NCBI RefSeq assembly: GCF_003046315.1
Contig: NZ_PZZP01000001.1
Location: 2,542,001-2,606,000, forward strand
Origin: Desmospora activa DSM 45169
Lineage (GTDB): Bacteria > Bacillota > Bacilli > Thermoactinomycetales > DSM-45169
DNA length: 64,000 bases
Reading direction: 5' to 3'
Within the stretch, counting starts at the first letter, position 1; each line of letters opens with the position of its first letter. The translations under genes were made by a program, and so were the position numbers. The notes under the pieces are model-generated. The model was not told the origin of the DNA. It saw only the letters and a program-made list of their open reading frames with translations, and did not search any database. Positions 1 to 8,096 of this stretch are shown in pieces.

Positions 1-1063
1 CCATCACATCGGCATAGATGCTATTCGGTTCAATCTGTAACATCCGATGAGCCCAAAAAACGAGACCGATGGCCGCACAAGTTTCGGTATAGGCGTAATC
101 ATTGGGTAGATCATAATCGATCGTAAACGATTCACCATGGCTGCTGGACCCTACACCACCGGTGATATACATTCTTTTTTCCGTCACGCTTTTCCATAGC
201 GTTTGACACGCTTCCCACAGCGTGTGATCCTCAGTTTCCGCAGCTACATCCGCCATACCCGCGTATAAATACATCGCTCTCACCGCATGACCGACCGCAT
301 CCATTTGACTGCGAACAGGGAGATGCGCTTGATGATATTCCAGATCTTCTTTTCGTCGTTTCTCCCCTCGTCGCTCACACTCTTCTAAGAAAAACGAAGG
401 ATCTTGCCCTCTTTCATCAATAAAAAATCGGCTAAGATCTAAATACTGCTGATCCCCTGTCGCATGATAAAGTTTTACCAGCGCCAATTCAATTTCTTCA
501 TGGCCGTCATAACCTTTGAGCTGCCCTTCCCCGTCACCAAATACAGATGCGATATAGTCAGCAAACCGGCATGCGATATCCAGTACTTTTCTTTTTCCCG
601 TCGCTTTATAATACGCGACGGCACCTTCGATAAAGTGTCCGGCGCAGTACAGCTCATGATTGTGTATTAAATTGGTCCATCTTTTACCCGGCTCCTTGAC
701 GGTATAGTACGTATTGATATAGCCGTCAGGCTGCTGTGCCCTCCCGATCAGGTCGATCACTTCATCCGCCCTCTTCTCCCACTCGGGGTCAGGCTCTGTC
801 TGTAAGCTATATCCGACCGCTTCCAACCATTTATACAAATCGGAATCCTGAAAGACAAAACCGTGATAAGATCCTTCCAGTTCTCCGGCGGCTATTTTAA
901 AATTGTCGATACAGCCGCTTTTTTCTACGCCATCGATTTCATCGTTTAACGCCTGCCATTGATACGGAAGAATGGCTTGATGCAACAGCTGCACGCGAGG
1001 GGACCAAAAGGAATCTTGCAGGCGGACATGATTGATTTTTAGCGGGGTGAGTTTTCGTAACAT
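1..1063 (-). CDS. Beta-L-arabinofuranosidase, GH127 family (3' end outside window)
   Basis: The N-terminal 354 residues of a glycoside hydrolase family 127 protein, which normally has about 640-780 residues; the rest lies before base 1. The family releases beta-L-arabinofuranose from plant-type glycans with a zinc-bound cysteine nucleophile. Visible are the GE motif at E311 (expected acid/base) and, 16 residues later, E327-T-C329 (zinc ligands); this 16-residue spacing equals Glu322/Glu338 of HypBA1. The second Cys pair, including the nucleophile, would lie outside. The ATG at 1063 follows a GAGGAGG site. There is no signal peptide, so it is probably cytoplasmic and acts on imported oligosaccharides. 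Two AraR-type palindromes lie upstream. Confidence 0.85.
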   Translation of the reverse strand, partial: MLRKLTPLKINHVRLQDSFWSPRVQLLHQAILPYQWQALNDEIDGVEKSGCIDNFKIAAGELEGSYHGFVFQDSDLYKWLEAVGYSLQTEPDPEWEKRADEVIDLIGRAQQPDGYINTYYTVKEPGKRWTNLIHNHELYCAGHFIEGAVAYYKATGKRKVLDIACRFADYIASVFGDGEGQLKGYDGHEEIELALVKLYHATGDQQYLDLSRFFIDERGQDPSFFLEECERRGEKRRKEDLEYHQAHLPVRSQMDAVGHAVRAMYLYAGMADVAAETEDHTLWEACQTLWKSVTEKRMYITGGVGSSSHGESFTIDYDLPNDYAYTETCAAIGLVFWAHRMLQIEPNSIYADVM

Positions 1064-1273
1064 CTCGGTATTTCCTCCTCGATTGAAAACGGTTACATTT
1101 CTGTGGTTTGAAATAGACTCAGCACGACAGGGTAACTGCTCAATCATCAAGATAACGCTTTGTCGATTACATCCTTCACCCGGCTTCGCTCTTCTTCAAC
1201 CCCTTGTAGGCCATTCACCTTTTTACTTACACTCTCTTGCCTCCACACCTGAAGAACAGGAAGACTCACCCTC

Positions 1274-1290
1274 TATTGTACGTACAAATA
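1274..1290. promoter_or_regulatory. AraR-type operator
   Basis: The core TTGTACGTACAA (1276-1287) is a perfect 12-bp palindrome flanked by A/T, matching the ATTTGTAC half-site known for the GntR-type arabinose repressor AraR of Bacillus. It lies about 210 bases upstream of the GH127 start, so arabinose-responsive repression of that gene or operon is the natural inference. No araR gene is in the window. Confidence 0.7.
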
Positions 1291-1461
1291 CAAGGCTAAT
1301 AACTCCCATTCATCAGTCTAATCAGTATATTTAATCTAATTTCCTATACTATATCAGCTCTTTTTCTTTTGTTCAATGCGCAATTTTGGCCATTTAAAGC
1401 AAAAATGATCGCTCTAGATAGTTCCTTAAACGGGTAAATCGCTAGTATTTAAAAAATCTTA

Positions 1462-1471
1462 TGTACGTACA
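1462..1471. promoter_or_regulatory. Second AraR-like palindrome
   Basis: TGTACGTACA, a perfect 10-bp palindrome sharing the core of the operator at 1276-1287. The two centres are 185 bp apart, compatible with cooperative looping as described for AraR at B. subtilis ara promoters. The flanks match the consensus less well than the first site. Confidence 0.5.
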
Positions 1472-1499
1472 AGTTGGATTGCGTAAAAAATAAAGGGAA

Positions 1500-1551
1500 G
1501 GTGGTTATCCAATAAGCAGCTCTGCTACGGAGCTAAAGAGGGATAACCACC
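1500..1551. repeat. Inverted repeat, 11-bp arms
   Basis: GGTGGTTATCC (1500-1510) is repeated inverted at 1541-1551, with a small AGCTC/GAGCT hairpin inside the 30-base loop. There is no T-run after either arm, so it is not a standard terminator. It may be an old mobile-element end or a processed RNA structure. Confidence 0.5.
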
Positions 1552-1700
1552 CTAAACATTTCATAATACGTTTGTCAGCGGCCTCAGACACCGCGGTCAT
1601 CACTTGACTCCGTGAATACCCCACTGGCCGTGGCTTCGTCTGAACAGGCCCGGGCGGAAGAAACTTTCCCGACTTCCTTAATCACTGTTGCGGGTTGCCT

Positions 1701-3395
1701 TTACTTCTCCTGAATTGAAATGGCTGCGACGGTACCGGAAACTTCATTGGCAACCAAGAGAATCGGTTCTCCAGTGGGGCTTTGTTCAGCCGAGAGGAAG
1801 GCCAAACCTTCCGGTCCGACGTCACCGGCTTCAACCGAAGTCCCCTTTTCAAAGTCACGGCTATTAAAGTAGGTAACAAAGCGCGGTTTTTGCGGTTGGC
1901 TCAGATCGTATACCATAACGCCGCCCACCCGTTCCAGCCCAACAAAGGCGTACAACTTCTCACCTACTTGACCGACGATGGCGCTCTCCGGTTCAGGCCC
2001 TTTGTCATCACTGCGCGTATCAAAGGAAGCTTCGTTGTTGTTGGAGTTAAAGTACTGCGGAAGCGCATCAGCGATGATGCGTTCAAAATCGCTACCGCTG
2101 TCGTATACCCGCTTTAATTTTTTATCCGTCACTTCCCAAATGGAAAACGAACGTCCACCGAAACTATAGAGAGCTTCATAGACACCCTCTTTTTCTCCTT
2201 CGACGGCACTGACGGTCAAGCGGCCCAGCTGATCATCCTCCAACAATCCCTCTTGCAACATCCGATCCAGTTCCTTCTGGTTATACCCCGCATAATGCTT
2301 GGCGTTTAAGCGAATTTTCGCCCCTACCTTATCCGGGTTAACGAGGTCTTTTACCCGCGCTTCCTCGGAGAAGCCATCATAATCACGAGCATCCCCTTCA
2401 TTAGCGGTAATCAGATACGTTTTTCCCTGTACCTGAAACAGTTGGAACCCGTCCGGTTGATACATACCCAACACCGGCCAGTTACGGATATTAATGCGCC
2501 CGTCTTTGTCGGAAGCATCCAGCTCATTCCCATTGACGGAATGGTCCTTGACACCCAATCCATACACACGGGTAAATGCTTCGTTTTCCAAATCCAGTGC
2601 AGCGATCGCATTGTTTTCCTGCAAGACGACGTAGGCAGTTTTACTATCCGGCGTCACTTGAATATATTCCGGCTCCATATCTTGAGCAAAGGTGGCCCCT
2701 TTACCGAAGACGCGCACATCTTGATCAATTTGTGAAGGCTGGAGATCGTTAAATCCGACGGTATTTACCGTCGCCTGCTCCACACCGTTCGAGACATCGA
2801 TAATGGAGACAGAACCCTCCGGATCGATAGTATAGTCATCGCTCGGCTCCCCTTCATTGGCGGAGAGCACTTTGGTTCCATCCGGGGATACGGTCACCAT
2901 ATCAGGGAGAGCACCCACCTGAACATGGTGGAGATAGCGACCCTCCGCATCGACAAACACAACCACACCGGCATCCGTTTTCGGCTCTGCCGGCATCGCC
3001 ACCGCTGCCCATTCTCCCTCGGGATGTACCGTTACACTGGTAATATCACTGGGTTGAAATTCCCCTAAATCAAAGGATTGCAATGTGATCCGTCGCTTCT
3101 GCTTCCACTGAGCCCCGTTCTCCGTCAATGCGGTTAGATCCAATACATCAACCGCTTTGGCCGCTCCGTTGACGGAATAAGCCAGTTGGTGGCGGGTGTC
3201 AACAGCGACGATTTCCGCACCGCCATTATCAAAATCGGCACCGCTGTAATAACGCTTCAATAAGTCCAATTGCAGCTTTTCCGTACCCTGTACCAAACGA
3301 TCCTGTTGCTGCGGTGCCGCTCCTGCCCAATCGGCAGCAGGCAGAATCAAACTAAATATGGTTACCGCCGCAATCGCTCCCATCCATTTTTTCAC
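1701..3395 (-). CDS. Secreted choice-of-anchor I family protein
   Basis: About 564 residues, beginning at a GTG (3393-3395) preceded by AAGGAGG; an ATG eight codons upstream is unlikely because the ribosome site lies inside those codons. The N-terminus is a Sec signal peptide (VKK, hydrophobic stretch, then AGAAP). The rest resembles the choice-of-anchor I beta-propeller family: repeated segments of the type VSPDGTKVLSANEGEPSDDY and the acidic SDDKGPEPES stretch near the C-terminus. Members are extracellular or surface-held, often annotated as alkaline-phosphatase-like or as relatives of the mesenchyme-specific surface glycoprotein. Enzymatic activity is not established and no anchor motif is visible at the C-terminus. 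Confidence 0.8.
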   Translation of the reverse strand: MKKWMGAIAAVTIFSLILPAADWAGAAPQQQDRLVQGTEKLQLDLLKRYYSGADFDNGGAEIVAVDTRHQLAYSVNGAAKAVDVLDLTALTENGAQWKQKRRITLQSFDLGEFQPSDITSVTVHPEGEWAAVAMPAEPKTDAGVVVFVDAEGRYLHHVQVGALPDMVTVSPDGTKVLSANEGEPSDDYTIDPEGSVSIIDVSNGVEQATVNTVGFNDLQPSQIDQDVRVFGKGATFAQDMEPEYIQVTPDSKTAYVVLQENNAIAALDLENEAFTRVYGLGVKDHSVNGNELDASDKDGRINIRNWPVLGMYQPDGFQLFQVQGKTYLITANEGDARDYDGFSEEARVKDLVNPDKVGAKIRLNAKHYAGYNQKELDRMLQEGLLEDDQLGRLTVSAVEGEKEGVYEALYSFGGRSFSIWEVTDKKLKRVYDSGSDFERIIADALPQYFNSNNNEASFDTRSDDKGPEPESAIVGQVGEKLYAFVGLERVGGVMVYDLSQPQKPRFVTYFNSRDFEKGTSVEAGDVGPEGLAFLSAEQSPTGEPILLVANEVSGTVAAISIQEK

Positions 3396-3943
3396 TATAA
3401 TCCCTCCTTGTATCGTCAAGCTCCATTCAATAGGCTCTGTCTGTTCGGCTGAATCAGCTCAACAAATGCAAAATCTTCGATTGAATGAAAGTATCACTTT
3501 ATCGTTTGATTGTACGGAAGGATTGTTAAAATCAAGATAAGATTTGATGTTGAAAGAGTTGACAGTCTCCATGTCTAGAGGATTCTCGGGATTTCTCCGT
3601 AACTGCGGAAACGAATCAAACATAGACTGGGGTCCCCACAGTGATCAATCGCAACCCTTCTTGCAAGATATTCTTTGCTGCTTGACATCTCAAATATGAG
3701 GTTCGTTGCCCCTGGATGTGTCGGTTCGCTTCCGTTTAGCTTCTTTATTTCGTCGTTTCGATATCCACAACTGGAACAACGCCGGTCGAATGGGGATATC
3801 CCGAAACATGATCAAGAGTTACCGTTGCAGTTGCACAAAAAAGGCGGGGCAACGCCCCGGCCTGTTTGTCCCCGATCACATTTCACTCCCTCCACCCTTT
3901 CCCATCACCGATTTCTCCTGAACCCTGGGTGAAGGAGAATGTT
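3396..3943. other. Intergenic region without a recognised gene
   Basis: These 548 bases lie between two minus-strand genes. Short plus-strand ORFs here have no ribosome site and no family resemblance. The only clear element is the minus-strand terminator near 3837-3862. The promoter of the choice-of-anchor gene should lie near 3420-3560. Confidence 0.5.
3837..3862 (-). terminator. Intrinsic terminator of the amidase gene
   Basis: On the minus strand a GC-rich hairpin (arms 3843-3850 and 3854-3862, loop GTT) is followed by a run of six T. It lies about 80 bases beyond the amidase stop codon. Confidence 0.8.
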
Positions 3944-4555
3944 TTATTTTTCCCCATCTTCATGGGGCTCACCGTTGGCGAAAACAGCTACTTTCTCCTC
4001 TTCTGTGACCGCTAAGCCATAGGATTGCGCAATTCCTGCTCCAATCGCATTGGATAGGTCCTGAATAAAGGCGCTATTGTTCAACAAAGCGAGGTCCGCC
4101 GCCGTATCGATAAACAAGTTTTCCAGCAAAATCGCCGGCATGGCGGTTGCGCGCAGGACGTAGAAGTTGGCCCGTTTTTTTCCGCGGTCGCGTACACCAT
4201 ATCGTGGCCCAATCGTATTTATCACAGAAGCGTGGATTCGATTTTGTGCATCAAAGGTGGGCTGAGAAACCGTGCCGTCGTAGATGAAGCTTTCAAAGCC
4301 CGTTCCTCCCCCTGCATTGATGTGAATGGAACAGAAGTAGTCAGCCCCATTGGCATTGGCCAGGTTGGCCCGTTGTTCCAAGCTGACCGTAGCATCAGTG
4401 GTGCGGGTCATCAACACCTGTGCGTTGGTATTGGCTTGGAGCCAATTACGCACCCGCAACCCGATATCCAAGGTATACGCCTTTTCCTGATAACCCCCGT
4501 TTACCGCCCCCGGGTCACTGCCTCCATGTCCGGGATCAATGACGATTTTTGCCAT
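3944..4555 (-). CDS. N-acetylmuramoyl-L-alanine amidase (Amidase_3)
   Basis: About 203 residues from the ATG at 4553-4555; an in-frame ATG eight codons upstream is possible, but neither has a good ribosome site. This is a single zinc amidase domain: DPGHGG (H10), E24 in GYQEKA, H78 in CSIHINA and the late glutamate of LLENLF supply the metal ligands and catalytic acid. It cuts the lactyl-amide bond between muramic acid and the stem peptide. It has no signal peptide and no binding repeats, like CwlC-type enzymes that act at mother-cell lysis. The IS607 right end lies directly upstream, so the original promoter and perhaps the N-terminal codons may have been replaced by insertion. Confidence 0.85.
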   Translation of the reverse strand: MAKIVIDPGHGGSDPGAVNGGYQEKAYTLDIGLRVRNWLQANTNAQVLMTRTTDATVSLEQRANLANANGADYFCSIHINAGGGTGFESFIYDGTVSQPTFDAQNRIHASVINTIGPRYGVRDRGKKRANFYVLRATAMPAILLENLFIDTAADLALLNNSAFIQDLSNAIGAGIAQSYGLAVTEEEKVAVFANGEPHEDGEK

Positions 4556-4595
4556 GCTACCAGCTGCTACTAAAAACATAGAAAAACATCCCTAT

Positions 4596-4740
4596 GTCTA
4601 GATTTTTCCTGCTTCAACGTGTCCCGTCTCGCCAAAAGCTCGCTACTGCGGTTCGTATGACACTCCACAGGCGTAAATTCCCGTGTAGCCCACGGTACAT
4701 ATAGGCGTGCTCGTTAGGTGAGCACTGCATATTCGCGCGC
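4596..4740 (-). ncRNA. Candidate omega (reRNA) at the TnpB 3' end
   Basis: Downstream of, and slightly overlapping, the tnpB 3' end is a structured stretch: GTGGGCTACACGGGA, ACGCCTGTGGAGTGTC, then GGCGAGACGGGACACG and GAAGCAGGAA. TnpB guide RNAs are known to derive from this region, with the guide taken from sequence just past the right end. If the right end is near 4596, the guide would match the 5' flank of the amidase gene. Boundaries are inferred. Confidence 0.45.
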
Positions 4741-5871
4741 TTGCGCTAAATTCATTGCTGCATTGACATCGCGATCGCCTTCATAGCCGCAGTGGTCGCA
4801 GTGAAAAATCCGCTCAGACAGCGAGAGTGTGACCTTTTTTGCACCACAGCATGAACACAATTTACTCGAAGGGTAAAACAAGGCAACTTCACGCAATTGG
4901 ATTTTTCTCTTTTGACAAGCTTGGATGAGTTTCTGTTTAAAGTCGTAAAACCCTTGAGCGGCAATCGCTTTCGCTAAATGTCGGTTGCGCATCATGCCGC
5001 GCACATTCAAGTGCTCGATGGTGATGGAGGCTGGCTTGGTTTTCACCAGCTGGCTCACCACCCAGGCGCGGTACGCTTTGCGCTTATTGGCTAAGCGCTG
5101 ATGTAGCTTTTGCACGCGCAGGATGTTTTTTCTGATGTTGCTTCCACCTTCAGTAGCAGGCTTTTCACCTCGCTTCTTTGCTTCATATTTACGAGACAAC
5201 GCGCGCTGGGCGCGCTTCAAACGTCGCTCGCACTGTTTGACTGTGGAAGACTGGTTTATGTTGCGAAATGTTTTCCCTTCGCTTGTAAAAGCGAAGCCTT
5301 TAATGCCAAGATCGACACCGATTCCCAAGCCATTGGGTTGAACGTCAATGGATGTTTCTTCAACCTCAACGAGCACCGAAATATAATACCGATCCGCCTT
5401 TTTCGTCAGCGTGCAACTGACGACTTTGGCGTTTGTCGGGATATAGCCGTACTCTTTCAGTCTCGTCCATCCAAGGGTCGGAATTTTGATGCGATGACGT
5501 TCGACAAGTAAATCGCCTTTGTTGTTTTTTGGAAAATAGGCACCTGTCTCTTGGCGCTGTTTTTTCTTCAAGCGCGGTCGCCGAGAATGCCCGTGAAAAA
5601 AGCGGTTGAAGGCATTCTGGGCGTTCATAATCGCTTTTTTCCTCGCCTTGCTCCCGCACGTTTGCTTGATCCACGGTAATGTTTTGCTCAGCTCGTGGTT
5701 GACGTATTTGTCAAAGTCGTAGCCGCTCATAAACGGCTTCCCTGCTTGGTGACGCTCGAAGTTCATGGCCAAAAAGCGGTTGTACAAAAAGCGGCAGACG
5801 CCGATCGTCTGGGCGATTTTGCTGCATTGTTCCGGAGTTGGGTGCAGTTCTGTTTTAAACGCGCGCAACAT
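4714..5871 (-). CDS. tnpB: TnpB, RNA-guided DNA endonuclease of IS605/IS607 family
   Basis: 385 residues, the normal length for TnpB. The RuvC-like motifs are present: GVDLGIK with D187, ITIEHLNV with E286, and GDRDVNAAMNL with the final aspartate near 366-368. A zinc finger lies between the last two motifs (C339-x2-C342, C358-x2-C361). The N-terminal half begins with the usual FKTELHPTPEQ. TnpB cuts DNA next to a short target-adjacent motif, guided by an RNA from the element's right end, and helps retain the element. The start codon lies inside the last codons of the tnpA remnant, suggesting translational coupling. All catalytic residues look intact. Confidence 0.93.
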   Translation of the reverse strand: MLRAFKTELHPTPEQCSKIAQTIGVCRFLYNRFLAMNFERHQAGKPFMSGYDFDKYVNHELSKTLPWIKQTCGSKARKKAIMNAQNAFNRFFHGHSRRPRLKKKQRQETGAYFPKNNKGDLLVERHRIKIPTLGWTRLKEYGYIPTNAKVVSCTLTKKADRYYISVLVEVEETSIDVQPNGLGIGVDLGIKGFAFTSEGKTFRNINQSSTVKQCERRLKRAQRALSRKYEAKKRGEKPATEGGSNIRKNILRVQKLHQRLANKRKAYRAWVVSQLVKTKPASITIEHLNVRGMMRNRHLAKAIAAQGFYDFKQKLIQACQKRKIQLREVALFYPSSKLCSCCGAKKVTLSLSERIFHCDHCGYEGDRDVNAAMNLAQAREYAVLT

Positions 5872-6250
5872 CTTGATCTTCCTTTATTTTTTTCCTGTCG
5901 TAGCCAAAGCGAATGAACCGATCTTTGTGAGCGATGATGATCCGAGTTCCCTCGCGTTTACTCGCTTCATCCAACAACTTGTTCCAGTTTTTTCGATTGT
6001 CGTTCAGGCCGCTGCCAATATCGCTTATGACTTCGTCAACAATCCATCCTTTTGCGTTGGCGAAATCACGCAAAAATGTTTCTTGGTTGTACCAATCGTT
6101 TGCTTGACCTCGATTGGAAACCCTCGTGTAAATGCCCGTCTTTCCGCTCATTTCTTTGTCAAAAGATGCCCCGATGTACGCAAGATACTGTTCATACGTG
6201 CAATACCTTCTTTCTGTCGGGGTTGTTGCTGTAGTCAGCAGTATGAATAG
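5855..6250 (-). pseudogene. tnpA: TnpA serine recombinase of IS607, truncated at both ends
   Basis: The readable part contains the IS607 resolvase core: GIYTRVSN with the catalytic serine, DIGSGLNDNRKNW, and AHKDRFIRFGYD. Upstream it stays open to a TAG at 6251-6253 and retains only the last part of the MerR-like DNA-binding domain (TPTERRYCTYEQYL). After FGYD the reading runs through about 13 unrelated residues into the tnpB start, so roughly 80 C-terminal residues are gone. Normal TnpA has about 200 residues. It is probably inactive. Confidence 0.8.
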
Positions 6251-6420
6251 CTACTCCCTTCCGTTTGCTTATTTCATATCATATGAGGCGGTACACATTT
6301 ACAATTTTGTCTGCCCTAGCCTGGGTTAGCTGCTAAAAAGATTTTCCGATGTCCGTACAGCAACTCACCGGAATCGATAACCAGCTATTTTCCCTTTTGT
6401 CGCAACCACTATAGGGTTCC

Positions 6421-6966
6421 TTAACTTGATTGCATATACCTCTGTATTTTGCGAAGGGCACGGGAACGGGTACGGCTGACGGCTTGTTGCGATACCCCCT
6501 GGAAGCGAGCAATGTCGGTATCGGTCCAGCCATCGCGGCAATGAAGCAGTAGGGTGCGTTGTTGCTGCTCGGTCAACTGTCTCCACGCCATATCCAAGCC
6601 GGGATGATTCCACCCTGTTCCCACCTCTTCCGGCTTCAATGCAAACGGATCCGGCCGATTCGCCCCCCACGTGTTTCCGTCTTCGTCCATCGCTTGATCC
6701 CATAACAATGGAAAACGGCTTCTCCTTCTCCGTTCTTGTGCTAGATAATCGCGGGCCCGACGACGAAGGCGTCGCATACAATAGCTTCGCCACTGCACTC
6801 CGGTCACATAGTGAATAAACAGTCGCTCCAACTCTTCCACCCGTACGGGGTCAGGATTAGTCCAAACTTGATCCCACCTCTTACGGTGTTCTTCCACTGC
6901 TAAAAATCGATCCAGCCATGGCGAAGTAGCAAAAATCCGCTTATCCGACTTACTGATTGAAACCAT
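6421..6966 (-). CDS. Sigma-70-like RNA polymerase sigma factor
   Basis: 181 residues with a C-terminal sigma region 4 (about 125-180: LTEQQQRTLLLHCRDG, then the helix-turn-helix TDTDIARFQGVSQQAVSRTRSRALRKI). The N-terminal half (about 45-85) is basic and helical and could correspond to region 2, but is weakly conserved. This is a short, ECF-sized or YvrI-like factor, or a phage-type sigma-like regulator. No anti-sigma gene lies beside it. The ATG follows GGAGGAGAGG. Its direct targets cannot be told from the sequence. Confidence 0.7.
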   Translation of the reverse strand: MVSISKSDKRIFATSPWLDRFLAVEEHRKRWDQVWTNPDPVRVEELERLFIHYVTGVQWRSYCMRRLRRRARDYLAQERRRRSRFPLLWDQAMDEDGNTWGANRPDPFALKPEEVGTGWNHPGLDMAWRQLTEQQQRTLLLHCRDGWTDTDIARFQGVSQQAVSRTRSRALRKIQRYMQSS

Positions 6967-7076
6967 CCTCTCCTCCCCCCTCTTTTACACGAATAACAGG
7001 AACATTTGTTCCTATATTAGCACAAGCCCGACAAAGATGCCAGATTTATTTTTGTGAAATTTTAAAAATAGATAAA

Positions 7077-7096
7077 GACGCCCACGTATGGGCGTC
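7077..7096 (-). terminator. Intrinsic terminator
   Basis: GACGCCCA (7077-7084) pairs with TGGGCGTC (7089-7096) around a CGTA loop; on the minus strand it is followed by a T-rich stretch. It ends the transcript of the GNAT-GNAT-monooxygenase genes that read towards it. Confidence 0.75.
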
Positions 7097-7222
7097 AATC
7101 AAACGTCCTCTTTTTACACCTTTCAGCGGTGGGTTGATAAAACGCCCTAAACTCGGGAGCGGTCCAAAACAGATAAGGTCTGAGTATGCAAATTCACAAG
7201 AATCCGCCTTAGGCGTGTAGAG

Positions 7223-7549
7223 TCAACGTTTTCCATAATCCCGTTCAACTAAGCATACACGGGTGAAAAACTGATCATACCATTCCGTTCTCCCTTTATC
7301 CTGTGCCACTTTGTGTCTACTGTCTTCTTTCCAACGACGGATGGCCTCCTCCGAATCCCAATATGAAACAGTGATTCCAAATCCCACGGCATCACGGGCG
7401 CTCTCCACACCGAGAAAGCCGGGTTGTTCCTGGGCCAGTTTCACCATTTGTTCCGCCATTTTCCCATAGGCTTCCGTCCCTTTGTCAGAAAGCTGAGAGG
7501 TAAAGATAACGGCATAGTATGGCGGTTTCGGGGTTGGACTAATCGGCAT
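7223..7549 (-). CDS. Antibiotic biosynthesis monooxygenase (ABM) domain protein
   Basis: About 108 residues from the ATG at 7547-7549, which has a GAAGGAG site ten bases upstream; a longer reading to 7576 overlaps the upstream gene needlessly. It is a single ferredoxin-like ABM domain: YYAVIFTSQLS, PGFLGVESARD, GFGITVSYWDSEEAIRRWK. The family includes small cofactor-free oxygenases and haem-degrading relatives, but most Bacillales members have no known substrate. It overlaps the stop of the GNAT gene by 11 bases, so it is the last gene of a coupled set. Confidence 0.8.
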   Translation of the reverse strand: MPISPTPKPPYYAVIFTSQLSDKGTEAYGKMAEQMVKLAQEQPGFLGVESARDAVGFGITVSYWDSEEAIRRWKEDSRHKVAQDKGRTEWYDQFFTRVCLVERDYGKR

Positions 7550-8096
7550 GTTTTCCCACTCCTTCCCTCCATTCATCCTCCAACAAACCCATCACACACA
7601 GGTTCCAATACTTCTCTCCCACCTTGCGGGCGTGACGCAGTAACCCCTCCCGGCGGAAGCCCACTTTTTCGTAACAGGCGATGGCGGAACGGTTAAAGTC
7701 AAATACATACAGGTCCAAACGGTGCAAGCGCAGCTCTTCAAATCCAATACGCACCACTTCGCCCACCATCGCCTGGCCCCATCCGCCCCCACGCCGATGG
7801 GGATCCAGAAGCACACGGGATACGGTGGCGGAGCAATTTTGTAAATCAATCTGATTCAGTTCCACATGACCAACCATCTCATCACGATCCGGCAACACCG
7901 CCTTAAAATTGCGGCGAAACACCCCTTCTTCTTCCACATGCCGCAGAAATTGCGTTTCGTCCAAGGGAAAACGAAACTTGGGACCCGCCCATTGCAACAA
8001 AAATTCCGGTGAATCCGTCCACTCAATCAGACGCATCCAATCCTTCGCCTCCATCGGTTGCAACCGAATCAACCCCGCCCTCTCCTCTCTCGCCAC
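7539..8096 (-). CDS. GNAT acetyltransferase, RimJ/RimL type
   Basis: 185 residues with the GNAT fold: the acetyl-CoA loop appears as DPHRRGGGWGQAMVGEVV near 95-112, and the C-terminal FNRSAIACYEKVGFRREG is typical of RimJ/RimL-like enzymes. The substrate is unknown; relatives acetylate protein N-termini, drugs or small amines. Its start overlaps the end of the next upstream GNAT gene by 28 bases, and its own end overlaps the ABM gene, so the three form one operon. It is clearly distinct in sequence from the neighbouring GNAT protein. Confidence 0.85.
   Translation of the reverse strand: MAREERAGLIRLQPMEAKDWMRLIEWTDSPEFLLQWAGPKFRFPLDETQFLRHVEEEGVFRRNFKAVLPDRDEMVGHVELNQIDLQNCSATVSRVLLDPHRRGGGWGQAMVGEVVRIGFEELRLHRLDLYVFDFNRSAIACYEKVGFRREGLLRHARKVGEKYWNLCVMGLLEDEWREGVGKHAD

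Larger units (their letters stand above)
1064..1700. other. Intergenic region with AraR-type operators and an inverted repeat
   Basis: This 637-base stretch between the divergently ending neighbours has no convincing gene; the short ORFs in it have neither ribosome sites nor recognisable products. It contains two GTAC-centred palindromes and one long inverted repeat, listed separately. The remainder, 1560-1700, lies beyond the 3' end of the next minus-strand gene and shows no clear intrinsic terminator. Confidence 0.6.
4590..6300 (-). mobile_element. IS607-family element, TnpA decayed, TnpB intact
   Basis: The order tnpA (serine recombinase) then tnpB (RNA-guided nuclease), with overlapping ends, is the standard IS607 arrangement. 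tnpB is full length; tnpA has lost parts at both ends, so the element is probably unable to move by itself. Exact ends are not certain: IS607 makes no inverted repeats. The right end is placed just past the conserved GAAGCAGGAA string near 4600, the left end near a CATATGATATG palindrome around 6280. Confidence 0.7.

Noticed and set aside
1032-1334. Plus-strand ORF of 100 residues
   Set aside because: Overlaps the start and upstream operator region of the GH127 gene; no ribosome site, no family resemblance, low-complexity translation.
1500-1551. Intrinsic terminator
   Set aside because: Good inverted repeat but a 30-base loop and no T-run on either strand; listed as a repeat instead.
3675-3932. 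Plus-strand ORFs of 71-85 residues
   Set aside because: They run through the GC-rich terminator hairpin of the amidase gene and have no ribosome site or recognisable product.
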